From the NCBI RefSeq assembly GCF_002095575.1, contig NZ_MLJJ01000014.1, positions 52,483-116,482 on the forward strand: a DNA stretch of 64,000 nucleotides, written 5' to 3'. The notes below the pieces were generated by a model. The model worked only from the letters and a program-made list of their open reading frames with translations, was not told where the DNA came from and ran no database searches. Position 1 is the first letter of the stretch. The number at the start of each line of letters is the position of its first letter. The position numbers were made by a program, and so were the translations under genes. This DNA comes from Pantoea septica (GTDB lineage: Bacteria; Pseudomonadota; Gammaproteobacteria; Enterobacterales; Enterobacteriaceae). This document shows, one piece after another, positions 10,600 to 22,695 of this stretch.

Positions 10600-10622
10600 A
10601 TGCCCGGCGGTGCGCCGGGCAT
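10600..10622. other. Intercistronic hairpin between yajG and ampG
   Basis: Perfect 10-bp stem ATGCCCGGCG / CGCCGGGCAT with a 3-nt loop and no T-run on either strand. It may protect the 3' end of the yajG message or lower ampG expression. Confidence 0.6.
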
Positions 10623-10635
10623 AGAGTGCGGCGGA

Positions 10636-11214
10636 TTAATGCGCGTTCTGCTTGATGAAGTTGTTGATGCTGGTGTCTTGCGCCATATCGGCGATCACGT
10701 CGCCCAGCGTCGAGTTCACAGCCTTAGTGATCTTGTCGTTGGTCGCGCTGAAGGCGCCTTCTACGCTATAGGTCTGGCGATAGTTCTTCACCTGCTTGTT
10801 GCCGTTCTTCGCGGTGGCGATAATCGAGATATCCGCTTTGGTGGTGATGCTGTAGCGCACGTTGCCCTGGGTCACGTCCGCATAGAGGTTATTCACCACG
10901 ATCTGCAGATCGACGGCGCCTTCCGGTCCGATCATATAGCCGCGTGCGGTCATCTGCTTCTCCAGCACTTCCTGCAGCAGGAAGCGCAGATCGCGGGACG
11001 GCGTCAGGGTAACCAGCTGGCCGTCGCGATTGACTTTCGCCAACGCCTGGTCGCTGCGCTGATCGGCGCCGTTGATGCTGACGGTCACGCCCATCAGGCT
11101 TGGATCCTGCTGCGGCAGTTCGATTTTCGGCTGAATGGTCAGCGTATTGCTGTTAGTGGCGCAGCCGGCCAAAATGAAGGCGGCCAGCAGGGGAAATAAC
11201 AGTTTTTTCAACAT
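10636..11214 (-). CDS. yajG: YajG family lipoprotein
   Basis: Outer-envelope lipoprotein of unknown function. The signal peptide MLKKLLFPLLAAFILAGC ends in a lipobox (Cys18), and the body matches E. coli YajG (QQDPSLMGVTVSINGADQR; same 192 residues). The start at 11214 is taken because it gives a clean lipoprotein signal; an in-frame codon 17 residues upstream would spoil it. It precedes ampG on the same strand. Confidence 0.93.
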   Translation of the reverse strand: MLKKLLFPLLAAFILAGCATNSNTLTIQPKIELPQQDPSLMGVTVSINGADQRSDQALAKVNRDGQLVTLTPSRDLRFLLQEVLEKQMTARGYMIGPEGAVDLQIVVNNLYADVTQGNVRYSITTKADISIIATAKNGNKQVKNYRQTYSVEGAFSATNDKITKAVNSTLGDVIADMAQDTSINNFIKQNAH

Positions 11215-11493
11215 GCTTATTCTCATTAATGTTGTGGGTTGGTTTGCAAAAACTGCGGCCATCATAGCATTGCGCGGCAGTGAAAAAAGCCCTTGAGAAG
11301 GGGAAATTCGCGGTAACCGCCTTTTTTATACGCTAAGAAAAATCCGGGCATTGACCCGCACCCGCGCTGCGCTATCATGCCGGTCGGCTTAAACGGCGGC
11401 GGAAATATTTTCACACATTTATACGGATGCGTCTGAAAACCTACTAATATTTAACCAGATGGGGCACAGCGCTCGCCATTGAGGAAAGAGACA

Positions 11494-11808
11494 ATGATTC
11501 GCGAACAGATTGAAGAGAAGCTGCGCCTGGCTTTTGAGCCGGCTCATCTGGAAGTGCATGACGAAAGCTATCGTCACAATGTCCCGGCGGGTTCCGAAAG
11601 CCACTTCAAGGTGGTTATCGTCAGCGACGTATTCGCTGGTCAGCGCTTTCTGGCGCGCCACCGGGCGATTTACGGCGAGCTCGCCGCCGAGCTGGCAGGC
11701 AGCGTTCACGCGCTGGCGCTGCATACCTATACCCTGAAAGAGTGGGAGGGATTGCAGGATACCGTGCTCGCCTCGCCAAACTGCCGCGGTGCCGGCACCC
11801 TAGCCTGA
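11494..11808 (+). CDS. bolA: BolA family regulator / iron-sulfur trafficking protein
   Basis: Stress and stationary-phase morphogene. BolA proteins bind DNA in vitro and form [2Fe-2S] complexes with monothiol glutaredoxin. 104 residues with a class II KH-like fold; the conserved [14 protein letters not shown] and the invariant His in [10 protein letters not shown] (a cluster ligand) are present. The ATG at 11494 has GAGGAAAGAG upstream; a TTG five codons earlier is ignored. Divergent from yajG and followed by its own terminator. Confidence 0.95.
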   Translation: MIREQIEEKLRLAFEPAHLEVHDESYRHNVPAGSESHFKVVIVSDVFAGQRFLARHRAIYGELAAELAGSVHALALHTYTLKEWEGLQDTVLASPNCRGAGTLA

Positions 11809-11824
11809 TCCCTTCCCGATTTTG

Positions 11825-11850
11825 AAAAACGGCCTGCGGGCCGTTTTTTT
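11825..11850 (+). terminator. bolA terminator
   Basis: Stem AAAAACGGCC / GGCCGTTTTT with loop TGCG, continuing into a T-run. Ends 42 bp after the bolA stop. Confidence 0.9.
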
Positions 11851-11910
11851 TCATTATTTAGCGATAAACGCGATCTCCGGCGCAAAAAAGCAGCAAAGCC
11901 GCTAAAAAGT

Positions 11911-11954
11911 GGTGAGTTTACAGCCTCGACTCACCAGGGCGATGCCGCTATAAT
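11911..11954 (+). promoter_or_regulatory. tig promoter overlapped by an inverted repeat
   Basis: -10 TATAAT (11949-11954) and -35-like TCGACT (11926-11931) at 17-bp spacing. The 7-bp arms GGTGAGT (11911-11917) and ACTCACC (11929-11935), 11 bp apart, overlap the -35 and suggest operator control. The leader to the tig ATG is about 145 bases. Confidence 0.6.
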
Positions 11955-12107
11955 GCTGCGTCTATTTTTCCGGAATGTCTTCGGGACGCTTCTGGTGACA
12001 GGGATCAGGTTCTCTTAATGGAAGCCGTCCCGGTTGTTGGATACGGCGCATTGCATAATGTGTGGTGTCTGAAGTTGACCGAGCACGCGATTTTTTGAGG
12101 TAACAAG

Positions 12108-13412
12108 ATGACAGTTTCAGTAGAAACCACGCAGGGTCTGGGCCGTCGCATTACGATTACTGTCCCCGCTGACAGCATCGAAAGCGCAGTGAAGAAAGAA
12201 CTGGTGGAAGTGGCGAAAAAAGTCCGTATCGATGGTTTCCGTAAAGGCAAAGTGCCGGCCAATATCATCGCACAGCGCTACGGCGCTTCTGTTCGCCAGG
12301 ACGTGCTGGGCGAGCTGATGACGCGCAACTTCGTTGACGCCATCATCAAAGAAAAAATCAATCCGGCTGGCGCGCCGAACTACGTGCCGGGCGAATATAA
12401 AGAAGGCGAAGATTTTACCTACGCGGTCGAATTCGAAGTCTATCCGGAAGTTGAACTGCAGGGTCTGGACAGCATCGAAGTAGAAAAACCGCTGGTGGAA
12501 GTGACCGACGCTGACGTCGACGCCATGCTGGACACCCTGCGCAAGCAGCAGGCCAACTGGAAAGAGAGCGATGCGGCGGCAACGGCCGAAGATCGCGCGA
12601 CCATCGACTTCAGCGGTTCAGTCGACGGCGAAGAGTTCGAAGGCGGCAAAGCCTCTGACTTCGTGCTGGCTATGGGCCAGGGCCGTATGATTCCGGGCTT
12701 CGAAGAGGGCATCGTGGGTCATAAAGCGGGCGAAACCTTCACTATCGACGTGAAATTCCCGGAAGACTACCACGCGGAAAACCTGAAAGGTAAAGACGCG
12801 AAGTTCGACATCGTGCTGAAGAAAGTTGAAACGCGCGAGCTGCCGGAGCTGACTGAAGAGTTCATCAAGCGTTTCGGCGTAGAAGATGGTTCTATCGAAG
12901 GTCTGCGCGCCGAAGTGCGTAAAAACATGGACCGCGAGCTGAAAGGCGCCATCCGCAACCGCGTGAAAACGCAGGCGATCGACGGCCTGGTAAAAGCCAA
13001 CGACATCGACGTGCCGGCTGCGCTGATCGACAGCGAAATCGACGTACTGCGTCGCCAGGCTGCACAGCGCTTCGGCGGCAACGAGAAGCAAGCGCTGGAA
13101 CTGCCGCGCGAGCTGTTCGAAGAGCAGGCGAAACGCCGCGTTGTCGTAGGTCTGCTGCTGGGCGAAGTGATTCGCACCCATGAGCTGAAGGCTGACGAAG
13201 CGCGCGTTAACGCCCTGATCGAAGAGATGGCGTCCGCTTACGAAGATCCGCAGGAAGTGATCGAGTTCTACAGCAAAAACAACGAGCTGATGAACAACAT
13301 GCGCAACGTCGCGCTCGAAGAGCAGGCGGTCGAAGCCGTTCTGGAAAAAGCGAAAGTGACTGAGAAAGCGACCAGCTTCCAGGAACTGATGAATCAGACC
13401 ACCGCTGCCTGA
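12108..13412 (+). CDS. tig: Trigger factor, ribosome-associated chaperone
   Basis: Binds the ribosome next to the exit tunnel and shields nascent chains. Three domains are visible: the N-terminal ribosome-binding domain with the signature [12 protein letters not shown] (about residues 43-54), a central FKBP-type prolyl isomerase domain (about 150-245, [17 protein letters not shown]), and the helical C-terminal chaperone arms. 434 residues versus 432 in E. coli. GAGGT precedes the ATG. It stands directly upstream of clpPX-lon, a protein-quality cluster. Confidence 0.97.
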   Translation: MTVSVETTQGLGRRITITVPADSIESAVKKELVEVAKKVRIDGFRKGKVPANIIAQRYGASVRQDVLGELMTRNFVDAIIKEKINPAGAPNYVPGEYKEGEDFTYAVEFEVYPEVELQGLDSIEVEKPLVEVTDADVDAMLDTLRKQQANWKESDAAATAEDRATIDFSGSVDGEEFEGGKASDFVLAMGQGRMIPGFEEGIVGHKAGETFTIDVKFPEDYHAENLKGKDAKFDIVLKKVETRELPELTEEFIKRFGVEDGSIEGLRAEVRKNMDRELKGAIRNRVKTQAIDGLVKANDIDVPAALIDSEIDVLRRQAAQRFGGNEKQALELPRELFEEQAKRRVVVGLLLGEVIRTHELKADEARVNALIEEMASAYEDPQEVIEFYSKNNELMNNMRNVALEEQAVEAVLEKAKVTEKATSFQELMNQTTAA

Positions 13413-13437
13413 TCGCTGATTTAACCAGAAGTGCTGA

Positions 13438-13467
13438 GCCCGCGGCTGCAAAGTCGCGGGCTTTTTT
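13438..13467 (+). terminator. tig terminator
   Basis: Stem GCCCGCG / CGCGGGC (13438-13444, 13455-13461) followed by TTTTTTG. It begins about 25 bp after the tig stop. Confidence 0.88.
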
Positions 13468-13575
13468 GTTTTTCCGACGTCGTCGGCGCTCTTCCGTGGC
13501 TATTCGCTTAATAAACCGGCAAATTATTCACGTTGCGCTTTTTCCAGGTTAGCGAATAGAGAAAAGGTTGTTATG

Positions 13576-13604
13576 CTTGAAACAGCAGGGCAGTATCCCC
13601 AGAT
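13576..13604 (+). promoter_or_regulatory. Sigma-32 heat-shock promoter of clpPX
   Basis: CTTGAA (13576-13581), 15-bp spacer, CCCCAGAT (13597-13604), against the sigma-32 consensus CTTGAA-N13-15-CCCCATNT. It lies about 145 bp before the clpP start. Confidence 0.75.
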
Positions 13605-13748
13605 TGAGGGAGTATGCAGAAGAGAGTTAGACTGGCTGATTAACCGTCCTTGAAGGTGTCGGAAACGAAGCTGAGCTGCGCAGAACGCGCTCGCTTCAGA
13701 GAAAATCGGTACAGAATGTAGCCAATGAACTATATCCAGGAGACGGTA

Positions 13749-14372
13749 ATGTCATACAGTGGCGATCGTGAATTTACTGCGCCGCGCAATGCGCTGGTGC
13801 CCATGGTGGTTGAACAGACTTCGCGCGGCGAGCGTTCCTACGACATCTATTCCCGCCTGCTGAAAGAGCGCGTCATCTTCCTGACCGGCCAGGTTGAAGA
13901 TCACATGGCCAATCTGATCGTGGCGCAGATGCTGTTTCTGGAAGCGGAAAACCCTGAGAAAGATATCTATCTTTATATCAACTCCCCAGGCGGCGTGATC
14001 ACCGCAGGCATGTCGATTTACGACACAATGAAGTTTATCAAGCCTGACGTCAGCACCATCTGTATGGGCCAGGCCTGTTCAATGGGCGCTTTCCTGCTGA
14101 CCGCCGGCACTAAAGGCAAGCGCTTCTGCCTGCCGAACTCGCGCGTGATGATCCATCAGCCGCTAGGCGGCTATCAGGGCCAGGCGACCGACATTGAGAT
14201 TCATGCGAAAGAGATTCTGAAAGTAAAACAGCGCATGAACGAGCTGATGGCGCAGCATACCGGCAAGTCGCTGGAAGAAATTGAGCGCGATACCGAGCGC
14301 GACCGTTTCCTCTCGGCGAGTGAAGCGGTAGAGTATGGTTTAGTCGACTCCGTCCTGACACATCGCGAATAA
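13749..14372 (+). CDS. clpP: ATP-dependent Clp protease proteolytic subunit
   Basis: Serine peptidase that forms the double-heptamer chamber used with ClpX or ClpA. 207 residues, as in E. coli. The catalytic Ser lies in [12 protein letters not shown], the His in VMIHQPLGG and the Asp in [11 protein letters not shown] (about positions 111, 136 and 185). The start MSYSGDREF is set by AGGAG seven bases upstream; an in-frame ATG eight codons earlier lacks a site. The residue before the catalytic Ser is Cys where E. coli has Ala. clpX follows after 127 bp. Confidence 0.97.
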   Translation: MSYSGDREFTAPRNALVPMVVEQTSRGERSYDIYSRLLKERVIFLTGQVEDHMANLIVAQMLFLEAENPEKDIYLYINSPGGVITAGMSIYDTMKFIKPDVSTICMGQACSMGAFLLTAGTKGKRFCLPNSRVMIHQPLGGYQGQATDIEIHAKEILKVKQRMNELMAQHTGKSLEEIERDTERDRFLSASEAVEYGLVDSVLTHRE

Positions 14373-14499
14373 GACTCATCTGCCCGTCTCCTTACGCTAT
14401 AGTTACTGGGAAACGGGTTTGAGTTGAATGAATATTGGCCGTGTTCGCACGGCCTGCGCCGTACGCCAGTATGGCCTGAGAACAAGAAGAGGTTAACTG

Positions 14500-15771
14500 A
14501 TGACAGATAAGCGCAAAGACGGTTCAGGGAAGTTGCTGTACTGCTCTTTTTGCGGCAAAAGCCAGCATGAAGTGCGTAAGCTGATTGCCGGGCCGTCAGT
14601 GTATATCTGCGACGAATGTGTCGATCTGTGCAATGACATCATTCGCGAAGAGATTAAAGAAGTTGCCCCGCATCGCGAACGTAGCGCGCTGCCTACGCCG
14701 CACGAAATCCGCCATCACCTCGATGATTATGTTATCGGCCAGGAAAAGGCGAAAAAAGTGCTGGCGGTTGCGGTGTACAACCACTACAAACGCCTGCGCA
14801 ACGGCGATACCAGCAATGGCATCGAGCTGGGCAAAAGCAACATTCTGCTGATTGGTCCGACCGGTAGCGGTAAAACCCTGCTGGCGGAGACGCTGGCGCG
14901 CCTGCTGGATGTGCCGTTTACCATGGCCGACGCCACCACGCTGACCGAAGCGGGCTACGTGGGCGAGGATGTGGAGAACATCATCCAGAAGCTGCTGCAG
15001 AAGTGCGACTACGACGTGCAGAAGGCGCAGCGCGGCATCGTCTATATCGATGAGATCGATAAAATTTCGCGTAAGTCGGATAACCCGTCTATTACGCGCG
15101 ACGTCTCCGGCGAAGGCGTGCAGCAGGCGCTGCTGAAGCTGATCGAAGGCACCGTGGCGGCCGTTCCGCCGCAGGGTGGCCGCAAGCATCCGCAGCAGGA
15201 GTTTTTGCAGGTCGATACCTCTAAGATTCTGTTTATCTGCGGCGGCGCATTCGCGGGACTGGATAAAGTGATCTCCCAGCGCGTGGAAACCGGCTCTGGC
15301 ATCGGCTTTGGCGCCACGGTGAAAGGCAAGTCGGAAAAAGCGAGCGAAGGCGAACTGCTCTCTCAGGTTGAACCTGAAGATCTGATCAAATTCGGCCTGA
15401 TCCCGGAGTTCATCGGTCGTCTGCCGGTGGTCGCGACGCTCAACGAGCTGAGCGAAGAAGCGCTGATCCAGATCCTGCGCGAGCCGAAGAACGCCCTGAC
15501 CAAACAGTACCAGGCGTTGTTCAACCTGGAAGGGGTCGAGCTGGAGTTCCGCGACGAAGCCCTGACCGCCATCGCCAAAAAAGCGATGTCGCGTAAGACC
15601 GGCGCTCGCGGCCTGCGTTCTATCGTTGAAGGCGCGCTGCTTGAAACCATGTATGACCTGCCTTCTATGGAAGACGTGGAAAAAGTGGTGATTGACGAGT
15701 CGGTTATCGAAGGCCAGTCAGAGCCGATGCTTATCTACGGCAAGCATGAAGCCCAGGCGTCTGGCGAATAA
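14500..15771 (+). CDS. clpX: ATP-dependent Clp protease ATP-binding subunit
   Basis: AAA+ unfoldase that recognises tagged substrates and feeds them to ClpP. N-terminal C4 zinc-binding domain (CSFCGK...CDECVDLC, residues 14-42), Walker A GPTGSGKT, pore loop GYVGEDV, Walker B VYIDEIDK, and the ClpP-docking IGF loop (SGIGFGATV). 423 residues, one fewer than E. coli. Probably co-transcribed with clpP. Confidence 0.97.
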   Translation: MTDKRKDGSGKLLYCSFCGKSQHEVRKLIAGPSVYICDECVDLCNDIIREEIKEVAPHRERSALPTPHEIRHHLDDYVIGQEKAKKVLAVAVYNHYKRLRNGDTSNGIELGKSNILLIGPTGSGKTLLAETLARLLDVPFTMADATTLTEAGYVGEDVENIIQKLLQKCDYDVQKAQRGIVYIDEIDKISRKSDNPSITRDVSGEGVQQALLKLIEGTVAAVPPQGGRKHPQQEFLQVDTSKILFICGGAFAGLDKVISQRVETGSGIGFGATVKGKSEKASEGELLSQVEPEDLIKFGLIPEFIGRLPVVATLNELSEEALIQILREPKNALTKQYQALFNLEGVELEFRDEALTAIAKKAMSRKTGARGLRSIVEGALLETMYDLPSMEDVEKVVIDESVIEGQSEPMLIYGKHEAQASGE

Positions 15772-15802
15772 TTCGCCAGCGTAAGGGCGTTGATATTATT
15801 AA

Positions 15803-15836
15803 AAAAGGGGAAAATTCTTTCCCCTTTTGTTTTTCT
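15803..15836 (+). terminator. clpX terminator
   Basis: Stem AAAAGGGGAAA / TTTCCCCTTTT with loop ATTC, then GTTTTTC. It separates clpPX from lon. Confidence 0.85.
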
Positions 15837-15848
15837 CGCTCTCATGAC

Positions 15849-15877
15849 GTTGAATGTCGAACGATCATCCCCATATA
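15849..15877 (+). promoter_or_regulatory. Sigma-32 heat-shock promoter of lon
   Basis: GTTGAA (15849-15854), 14-bp spacer, CCCCATATA (15869-15877). The -10 part is a full match to CCCCATNT. It lies about 85 bp before the lon ATG, the same arrangement as in E. coli. Confidence 0.85.
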
Positions 15878-15961
15878 CTCATAATCCTGTGGGTTTAACT
15901 GCACATTCCCTGCATTATGCGGTGCCCATCACCTGGCGGACACTAACTAAGAGAGAGCTCT

Positions 15962-18316
15962 ATGAATCCTGAGCGTTCTGAACGCATTGAAATCCCCGTG
16001 TTGCCTCTGCGCGACGTGGTGGTTTATCCGCACATGGTAATTCCGTTGTTTGTTGGTCGGGAAAAATCGATTCGTTGCCTCGAAGCGGCGATGGATCATG
16101 ACAAGAAGATCATGCTGGTGGCCCAGAAAGAGGCTTCAACGGATGAACCTGGCATTAACGATCTCTTCTCTGTAGGGACCGTAGCCTCAGTGCTGCAGAT
16201 GCTGAAACTGCCTGACGGCACCGTCAAAGTTTTAGTCGAAGGCCTGCAGCGCGCGCATATCACTACCCTGGCGGATAATGGCGACCATTTTACCGCGCAG
16301 GCGGAATACCTGATCTCGCCGGAAATCGAAGAGCGCGAACAGGAAGTGCTGGTCCGTACGGCGATCAATCAGTTTGAAGGCTATATCAAACTGAACAAAA
16401 AGATCCCGCCGGAGGTGCTGACCTCGCTGAACAATATCGACGATGCGGCGCGCCTTGCCGACACCGTCGCGGCCCATATGCCGCTGAAATTAGCCGATAA
16501 ACAGTCGGTGCTGGAGATGTCGGACGTGAACGAGCGTCTGGAATATCTCATGGCGATGATGGAGTCGGAAATCGATCTGCTGCAGGTTGAGAAGCGCATT
16601 CGCAACCGCGTTAAAAAGCAGATGGAGAAAAGCCAGCGCGAGTACTACCTGAATGAGCAGATGAAGGCCATTCAGAAAGAGCTGGGCGAAATGGACGACG
16701 TGCCGGATGAGTACGAAGCCCTGAAGCGCAAAATCGACGCGGCGAAAATGCCGGCCGAAGCGCGCGAAAAAGCCGAAGCCGAGCTGCAGAAATTAAAAAT
16801 GATGTCGCCGATGTCCGCCGAAGCGACGGTGGTGCGCGGCTATATCGACTGGATGGTTCAGGTGCCGTGGAACGCGCGCAGCAAGGTGAAAAAAGACCTG
16901 CGCAAGGCCCAGGAGACGCTGGACACCGACCACTACGGCCTGGAGCGCGTCAAAGACCGCATCCTGGAATACCTCGCCGTGCAGAGCCGCGTCAGCAAAA
17001 TTAAAGGCCCGATCCTCTGTTTGGTTGGACCGCCGGGCGTGGGTAAAACCTCGCTGGGTCAGTCGATCGCTAAGGCGACCGGCCGTAAGTATGTGCGTAT
17101 GGCGCTGGGCGGCGTGCGTGACGAAGCGGAAATCCGCGGTCACCGCCGGACCTACATTGGCTCTATGCCGGGCAAACTGATCCAGAAGATGGCGAAGGTC
17201 GGGGTGAAAAATCCGCTTTTCCTGCTGGATGAGATCGACAAAATGTCTTCCGACATGCGCGGCGATCCTGCTTCCGCGCTGCTGGAAGTGCTCGATCCCG
17301 AGCAGAACATCGCCTTCAACGATCACTACCTCGAAGTAGATTACGATCTCTCCGACGTGATGTTCGTTGCCACCTCCAACTCCATGAACATTCCGGCGCC
17401 GCTGCTGGACCGTATGGAAGTGATTCGCCTCTCTGGCTACACCGAGGATGAGAAGCTCAATATCGCCAAACAGCATCTGCTGCCGAAGCAGATTGAGCGT
17501 AACGCCCTGAAAGAGAGCGAAATCACGGTGGAAGACAGCGCCATCGTCGGCATTATCCGCTACTACACGCGCGAAGCGGGCGTACGTAGCCTGGAGCGCG
17601 AACTGTCGAAGCTCTGCCGTAAAGCGGTGAAAACGCTGCTGCTGAATAAAGAGCAGAAACATATCACCATCAATGGCGACAACCTCAAGGATTACCTGGG
17701 CGTACAGCGCTTCGATTATGGCCGCGCCGAAAGCGAAAACCGCGTCGGCCAGGTGACCGGCCTCGCGTGGACCGAAGTGGGCGGCGATCTGCTGACCATC
17801 GAAACCGCCTGCGTGCCGGGCAAAGGCAAGCTGACCTACACCGGTTCGCTCGGCGAGGTGATGCAGGAGTCGATCCAGGCGGCGCTAACGGTCGTTCGCG
17901 CGCGCGCGGAGAAGCTGGGCATCAACGGCGATTTCTACGAGAAGCGCGACATCCACGTTCACGTACCGGAAGGGGCGACGCCGAAAGATGGCCCGAGCGC
18001 GGGTATCGCGATGTGCACCGCGCTGGTCTCCTGTCTGACCGGCAACCCTGTGCGCTCCGACGTGGCGATGACCGGCGAGATCACTTTGCGCGGCCAGGTG
18101 CTGCCGATCGGTGGCCTGAAAGAGAAGCTGCTGGCGGCCCATCGCGGCGGCATTAAAGTGGTGCTGATCCCGGACGATAACAAACGCGACCTGGAAGAGA
18201 TTCCGGCCAACGTTATTGCCGATCTCGAGATCCATCCGGTGAAACGCATCGAAGAAGTTTTAGGCCTTGCGCTGGAAAATGCCCCATACGGCATGCAGGT
18301 CGCTACCGCAAAATAG
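15962..18316 (+). CDS. lon: ATP-dependent endopeptidase La
   Basis: AAA+ protease that degrades misfolded and regulatory proteins in the cytoplasm. 784 residues, identical in length to E. coli Lon. N-terminal substrate domain (1-~300, with a coiled coil around 190-270), Walker A GPPGVGKT (about 356-363), Walker [10 protein letters not shown], and a C-terminal protease domain with the Ser/Lys dyad in [11 protein letters not shown] (Ser near 679) and [12 protein letters not shown] (Lys near 722). Confidence 0.98.
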   Translation: MNPERSERIEIPVLPLRDVVVYPHMVIPLFVGREKSIRCLEAAMDHDKKIMLVAQKEASTDEPGINDLFSVGTVASVLQMLKLPDGTVKVLVEGLQRAHITTLADNGDHFTAQAEYLISPEIEEREQEVLVRTAINQFEGYIKLNKKIPPEVLTSLNNIDDAARLADTVAAHMPLKLADKQSVLEMSDVNERLEYLMAMMESEIDLLQVEKRIRNRVKKQMEKSQREYYLNEQMKAIQKELGEMDDVPDEYEALKRKIDAAKMPAEAREKAEAELQKLKMMSPMSAEATVVRGYIDWMVQVPWNARSKVKKDLRKAQETLDTDHYGLERVKDRILEYLAVQSRVSKIKGPILCLVGPPGVGKTSLGQSIAKATGRKYVRMALGGVRDEAEIRGHRRTYIGSMPGKLIQKMAKVGVKNPLFLLDEIDKMSSDMRGDPASALLEVLDPEQNIAFNDHYLEVDYDLSDVMFVATSNSMNIPAPLLDRMEVIRLSGYTEDEKLNIAKQHLLPKQIERNALKESEITVEDSAIVGIIRYYTREAGVRSLERELSKLCRKAVKTLLLNKEQKHITINGDNLKDYLGVQRFDYGRAESENRVGQVTGLAWTEVGGDLLTIETACVPGKGKLTYTGSLGEVMQESIQAALTVVRARAEKLGINGDFYEKRDIHVHVPEGATPKDGPSAGIAMCTALVSCLTGNPVRSDVAMTGEITLRGQVLPIGGLKEKLLAAHRGGIKVVLIPDDNKRDLEEIPANVIADLEIHPVKRIEEVLGLALENAPYGMQVATAK

Positions 18317-18345
18317 TGATTAGCGACATAAAGCATTAAAAAGCG

Positions 18346-18382
18346 AAGCTGGCAGGCCAATGAGCGCTTGCCAGCTTTTTTT
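18346..18382 (+). terminator. lon terminator
   Basis: Stem AAGCTGGCA / TGCCAGCTT (18346-18354, 18369-18377) followed by TTTTT. Confidence 0.88.
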
Positions 18383-18530
18383 AGTGCCGTTAATTTAGGG
18401 GGCTGCGGATTCAGCGATTAAGATGAATTCCGTTGTTTCGCCTCAACAGGCTTGATATAACGTGCTGCGCATTCGTATCCGGCAGGACGCGCGGATGTGA
18501 AGTGAAATAATAAAAGAGGGGATGAAGAGA

Positions 18531-18806
18531 GTGAATAAGTCACAGTTGATCGACAAAATTGCTGCAGACGCTGACATTTCTAAAGCAGCAGCGGGACGTG
18601 TTTTGGACGCATTCACCAGTTCTGTTTCCGACGCGCTGAAAGGCGGCGACGAAGTGGCTCTGGTGGGCTTTGGCACTTTCTCCGTACGCGAGCGTGCCGC
18701 ACGTACCGGCCGCAACCCGCAGACCGGCAAAGAGATCACCATTGCCGCTGGCAAAGTGCCGGGCTTCCGCGCCGGTAAAGCGCTGAAAGACGCTGTCAAC
18801 GCATGA
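18531..18806 (+). CDS. hupB: DNA-binding protein HU-beta
   Basis: Nucleoid-associated protein that bends and compacts DNA, as HU-alpha/beta heterodimer or homodimer. 91 residues with the DNA-binding beta-arm signature around [16 protein letters not shown]. The GTG at 18531 is taken as start (reading [10 protein letters not shown]) because this matches E. coli HupB and GAGGGG lies ten bases before it; an ATG three codons upstream would sit almost on that site. Follows lon, as in E. coli. Confidence 0.95.
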   Translation: MNKSQLIDKIAADADISKAAAGRVLDAFTSSVSDALKGGDEVALVGFGTFSVRERAARTGRNPQTGKEITIAAGKVPGFRAGKALKDAVNA

Positions 18807-18879
18807 CATCGCACCCGTCCGCAGAAGCATTTTCTTCCGTGGACTAGAGGACGGTTCATGCGTTCTCATGTAACATACG

Positions 18880-18907
18880 GGCACATCAAATTTGATGTGC
18901 CTTTTTT
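18880..18907 (+). terminator. hupB terminator
   Basis: A 22-bp perfect palindrome with arms GGCACATCAAA / TTTGATGTGCC, followed by TTTTTT. Confidence 0.92.
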
Positions 18908-19052
18908 ATTCGGATCCGGGGATAAATCGCGCTAAGACTTGTCTCAACAGGAGTGAAGCTGCCAGGCTAAACGGCAGTTGCGTAACGGCCTTTATCCGAC
19001 AGGCGTTGCGCCCGAGGTTTATATCCACACTACAGCGGAGCGTTGTCATACC

Positions 19053-21384
<2,332 letters not shown>

Positions 21385-21487
21385 GCTAAGACGCAACCCT
21401 GACGCTTTTGCCGCACGATAAAAGGCCTTTTGCTACGCTAAGGAGGTCATACCAGTTAGGTCCTTTTAACGACAGGAGATGTCAGGC

Positions 21488-21886
21488 ATGCAGACCACGA
21501 TCAAAGTTCGCGGCTATCACCTCGACGTGTATCAGCACGTCAACAATGCGCGCTATCTGGAGTTTCTGGAAGAGGCGCGCTGGCAATGGCTCGAAGAGGC
21601 GGACGCGTTCAACTGGCTGCAGCAGCAGCAGCTGGCGTTCGTGGTGGTGAATATCAATATCAACTACCGTCGCCCGGCTGTGCTGGGCGACGTTCTGGCA
21701 ATAGACAGCGAAATGACGCAGCTGAACGGAAAAAGCGGCGTAATTACTCAGCGCGTAACGCTGGCGGGAAGCGAAACCCTGGTGGCGGATGCAGCACTGA
21801 CCTTCGTCTGCATCGATCTGCGCACGCAGAAAGCGGTCGCGCTGGAGAGCGAACTGCGCGCACGGCTGGAGGCTTTCTCCGCCTGA
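21488..21886 (+). CDS. fadM: Long-chain acyl-CoA thioesterase FadM (thioesterase III)
   Basis: Hot-dog fold thioesterase that hydrolyses long-chain acyl-CoA intermediates in fatty acid degradation. 132 residues; the active-site motif GYHLDVYQHVNNARYLEF (catalytic Asp in LDVYQHVNN) is intact. The ATG at 21488 is preferred over one three codons upstream because AGGAG is ten bases from the former and only one base from the latter. Converges on queC. Confidence 0.95.
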   Translation: MQTTIKVRGYHLDVYQHVNNARYLEFLEEARWQWLEEADAFNWLQQQQLAFVVVNININYRRPAVLGDVLAIDSEMTQLNGKSGVITQRVTLAGSETLVADAALTFVCIDLRTQKAVALESELRARLEAFSA

Positions 21887-21892
21887 GTCAAC

Positions 21893-21919
21893 AGCGCGGC
21901 GCGTCTGAGCGGCGCCGCG
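21893..21919. terminator. GC-rich hairpin between fadM and queC
   Basis: 9-bp arms GCGCGGCGC / GCGCCGCGC with a 9-nt loop between the two convergent stops. No T-run, so termination is uncertain. Confidence 0.4.
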
Positions 21920-21925
21920 CCAATA

Positions 21926-22621
21926 TCAGACCAGACCGCTTTTGCTTTTCATCGCCGCCATCACGGCGTCGCGATCGGCGAAATAGTCATTCAGGCCGCG
22001 CGCGCGCAGATGACAGGCGGCGCATTCCCCGCAGCCGTCGCCCTTGACGCCGTTATAGCAGGTCAGCGTCTCTTCCCGTACCAGCGTCAGGCTTTGCCAG
22101 TAGTCGGCCAGCGCCCAGGTCTCTGCTTTATTGAGCCACATCAGCGGGGTTTCAAAACGCACCTCGCGCGCCATGCCGAGGCTGACCGCATGGTTGAGCG
22201 CTTTAACGAACTCGTCGCGGCAGTCGGGATAGCCGGAAAAATCGGTTTCGCAGACGCCGGTGATCACGGCCTCCGCCTCGACCTGATACGCGTAAACCGA
22301 GGCGAGGGTCAGGAACAGAATATTGCGTCCCGGCACAAAGGTGCTCGGCAGGCCGCTGGCAGCGGGATCGTAAGAGGGGACCGGAATGTTGTCACGGGTC
22401 AGGCTGCTTACCGCCAGCTCGTTCAGCAGGGTGACGTCGAGCACCTTATGGGCGCGCGCCCCCAGCTTTAGCGCCAGCGCGCGGGCGACGTCGATCTCTT
22501 CGCGATGGCGCTGGCCATAGTCGAAGGTGACGCAGTGCACTTCGTCATACTGCTGCAACGCCTGGATCAGACAGGTGGTGGAGTCTTGTCCACCGCTAAA
22601 GACTACAACGGCTCGTTTCAT
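21926..22621 (-). CDS. queC: 7-cyano-7-deazaguanine synthase QueC
   Basis: Converts 7-carboxy-7-deazaguanine with ammonia and ATP to preQ0 in queuosine tRNA modification. 231 residues: N-type ATP pyrophosphatase loop [10 protein letters not shown] (residues 8-17) and the C-terminal zinc site C-x8-CGECAAC ([16 protein letters not shown]). The start [11 protein letters not shown] at 22621 matches E. coli; a tandem ATG one codon upstream is also possible, with AGGA before both. Confidence 0.96.
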   Translation of the reverse strand: MKRAVVVFSGGQDSTTCLIQALQQYDEVHCVTFDYGQRHREEIDVARALALKLGARAHKVLDVTLLNELAVSSLTRDNIPVPSYDPAASGLPSTFVPGRNILFLTLASVYAYQVEAEAVITGVCETDFSGYPDCRDEFVKALNHAVSLGMAREVRFETPLMWLNKAETWALADYWQSLTLVREETLTCYNGVKGDGCGECAACHLRARGLNDYFADRDAVMAAMKSKSGLV

Positions 22622-22695
22622 CATCGGGTCCTGGTTGAAAATTTTGCACCTATGGTAATCACTCTCCCGCCCGCTGAACAGCGCGAAGCGCGGCT

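Larger units (their letters stand above)
13413..13748. other. 336-bp gap between tig and clpP
   Basis: No gene seen. It contains the tig terminator at its left end and the heat-shock promoter of clpP at 13576-13604; the rest is untranslated leader of clpP without recognised structure. Confidence 0.7.

Noticed and set aside
15790..15972. 60-codon frame between clpX and lon
   Set aside because: It reads through the clpX terminator and the lon heat-shock promoter.
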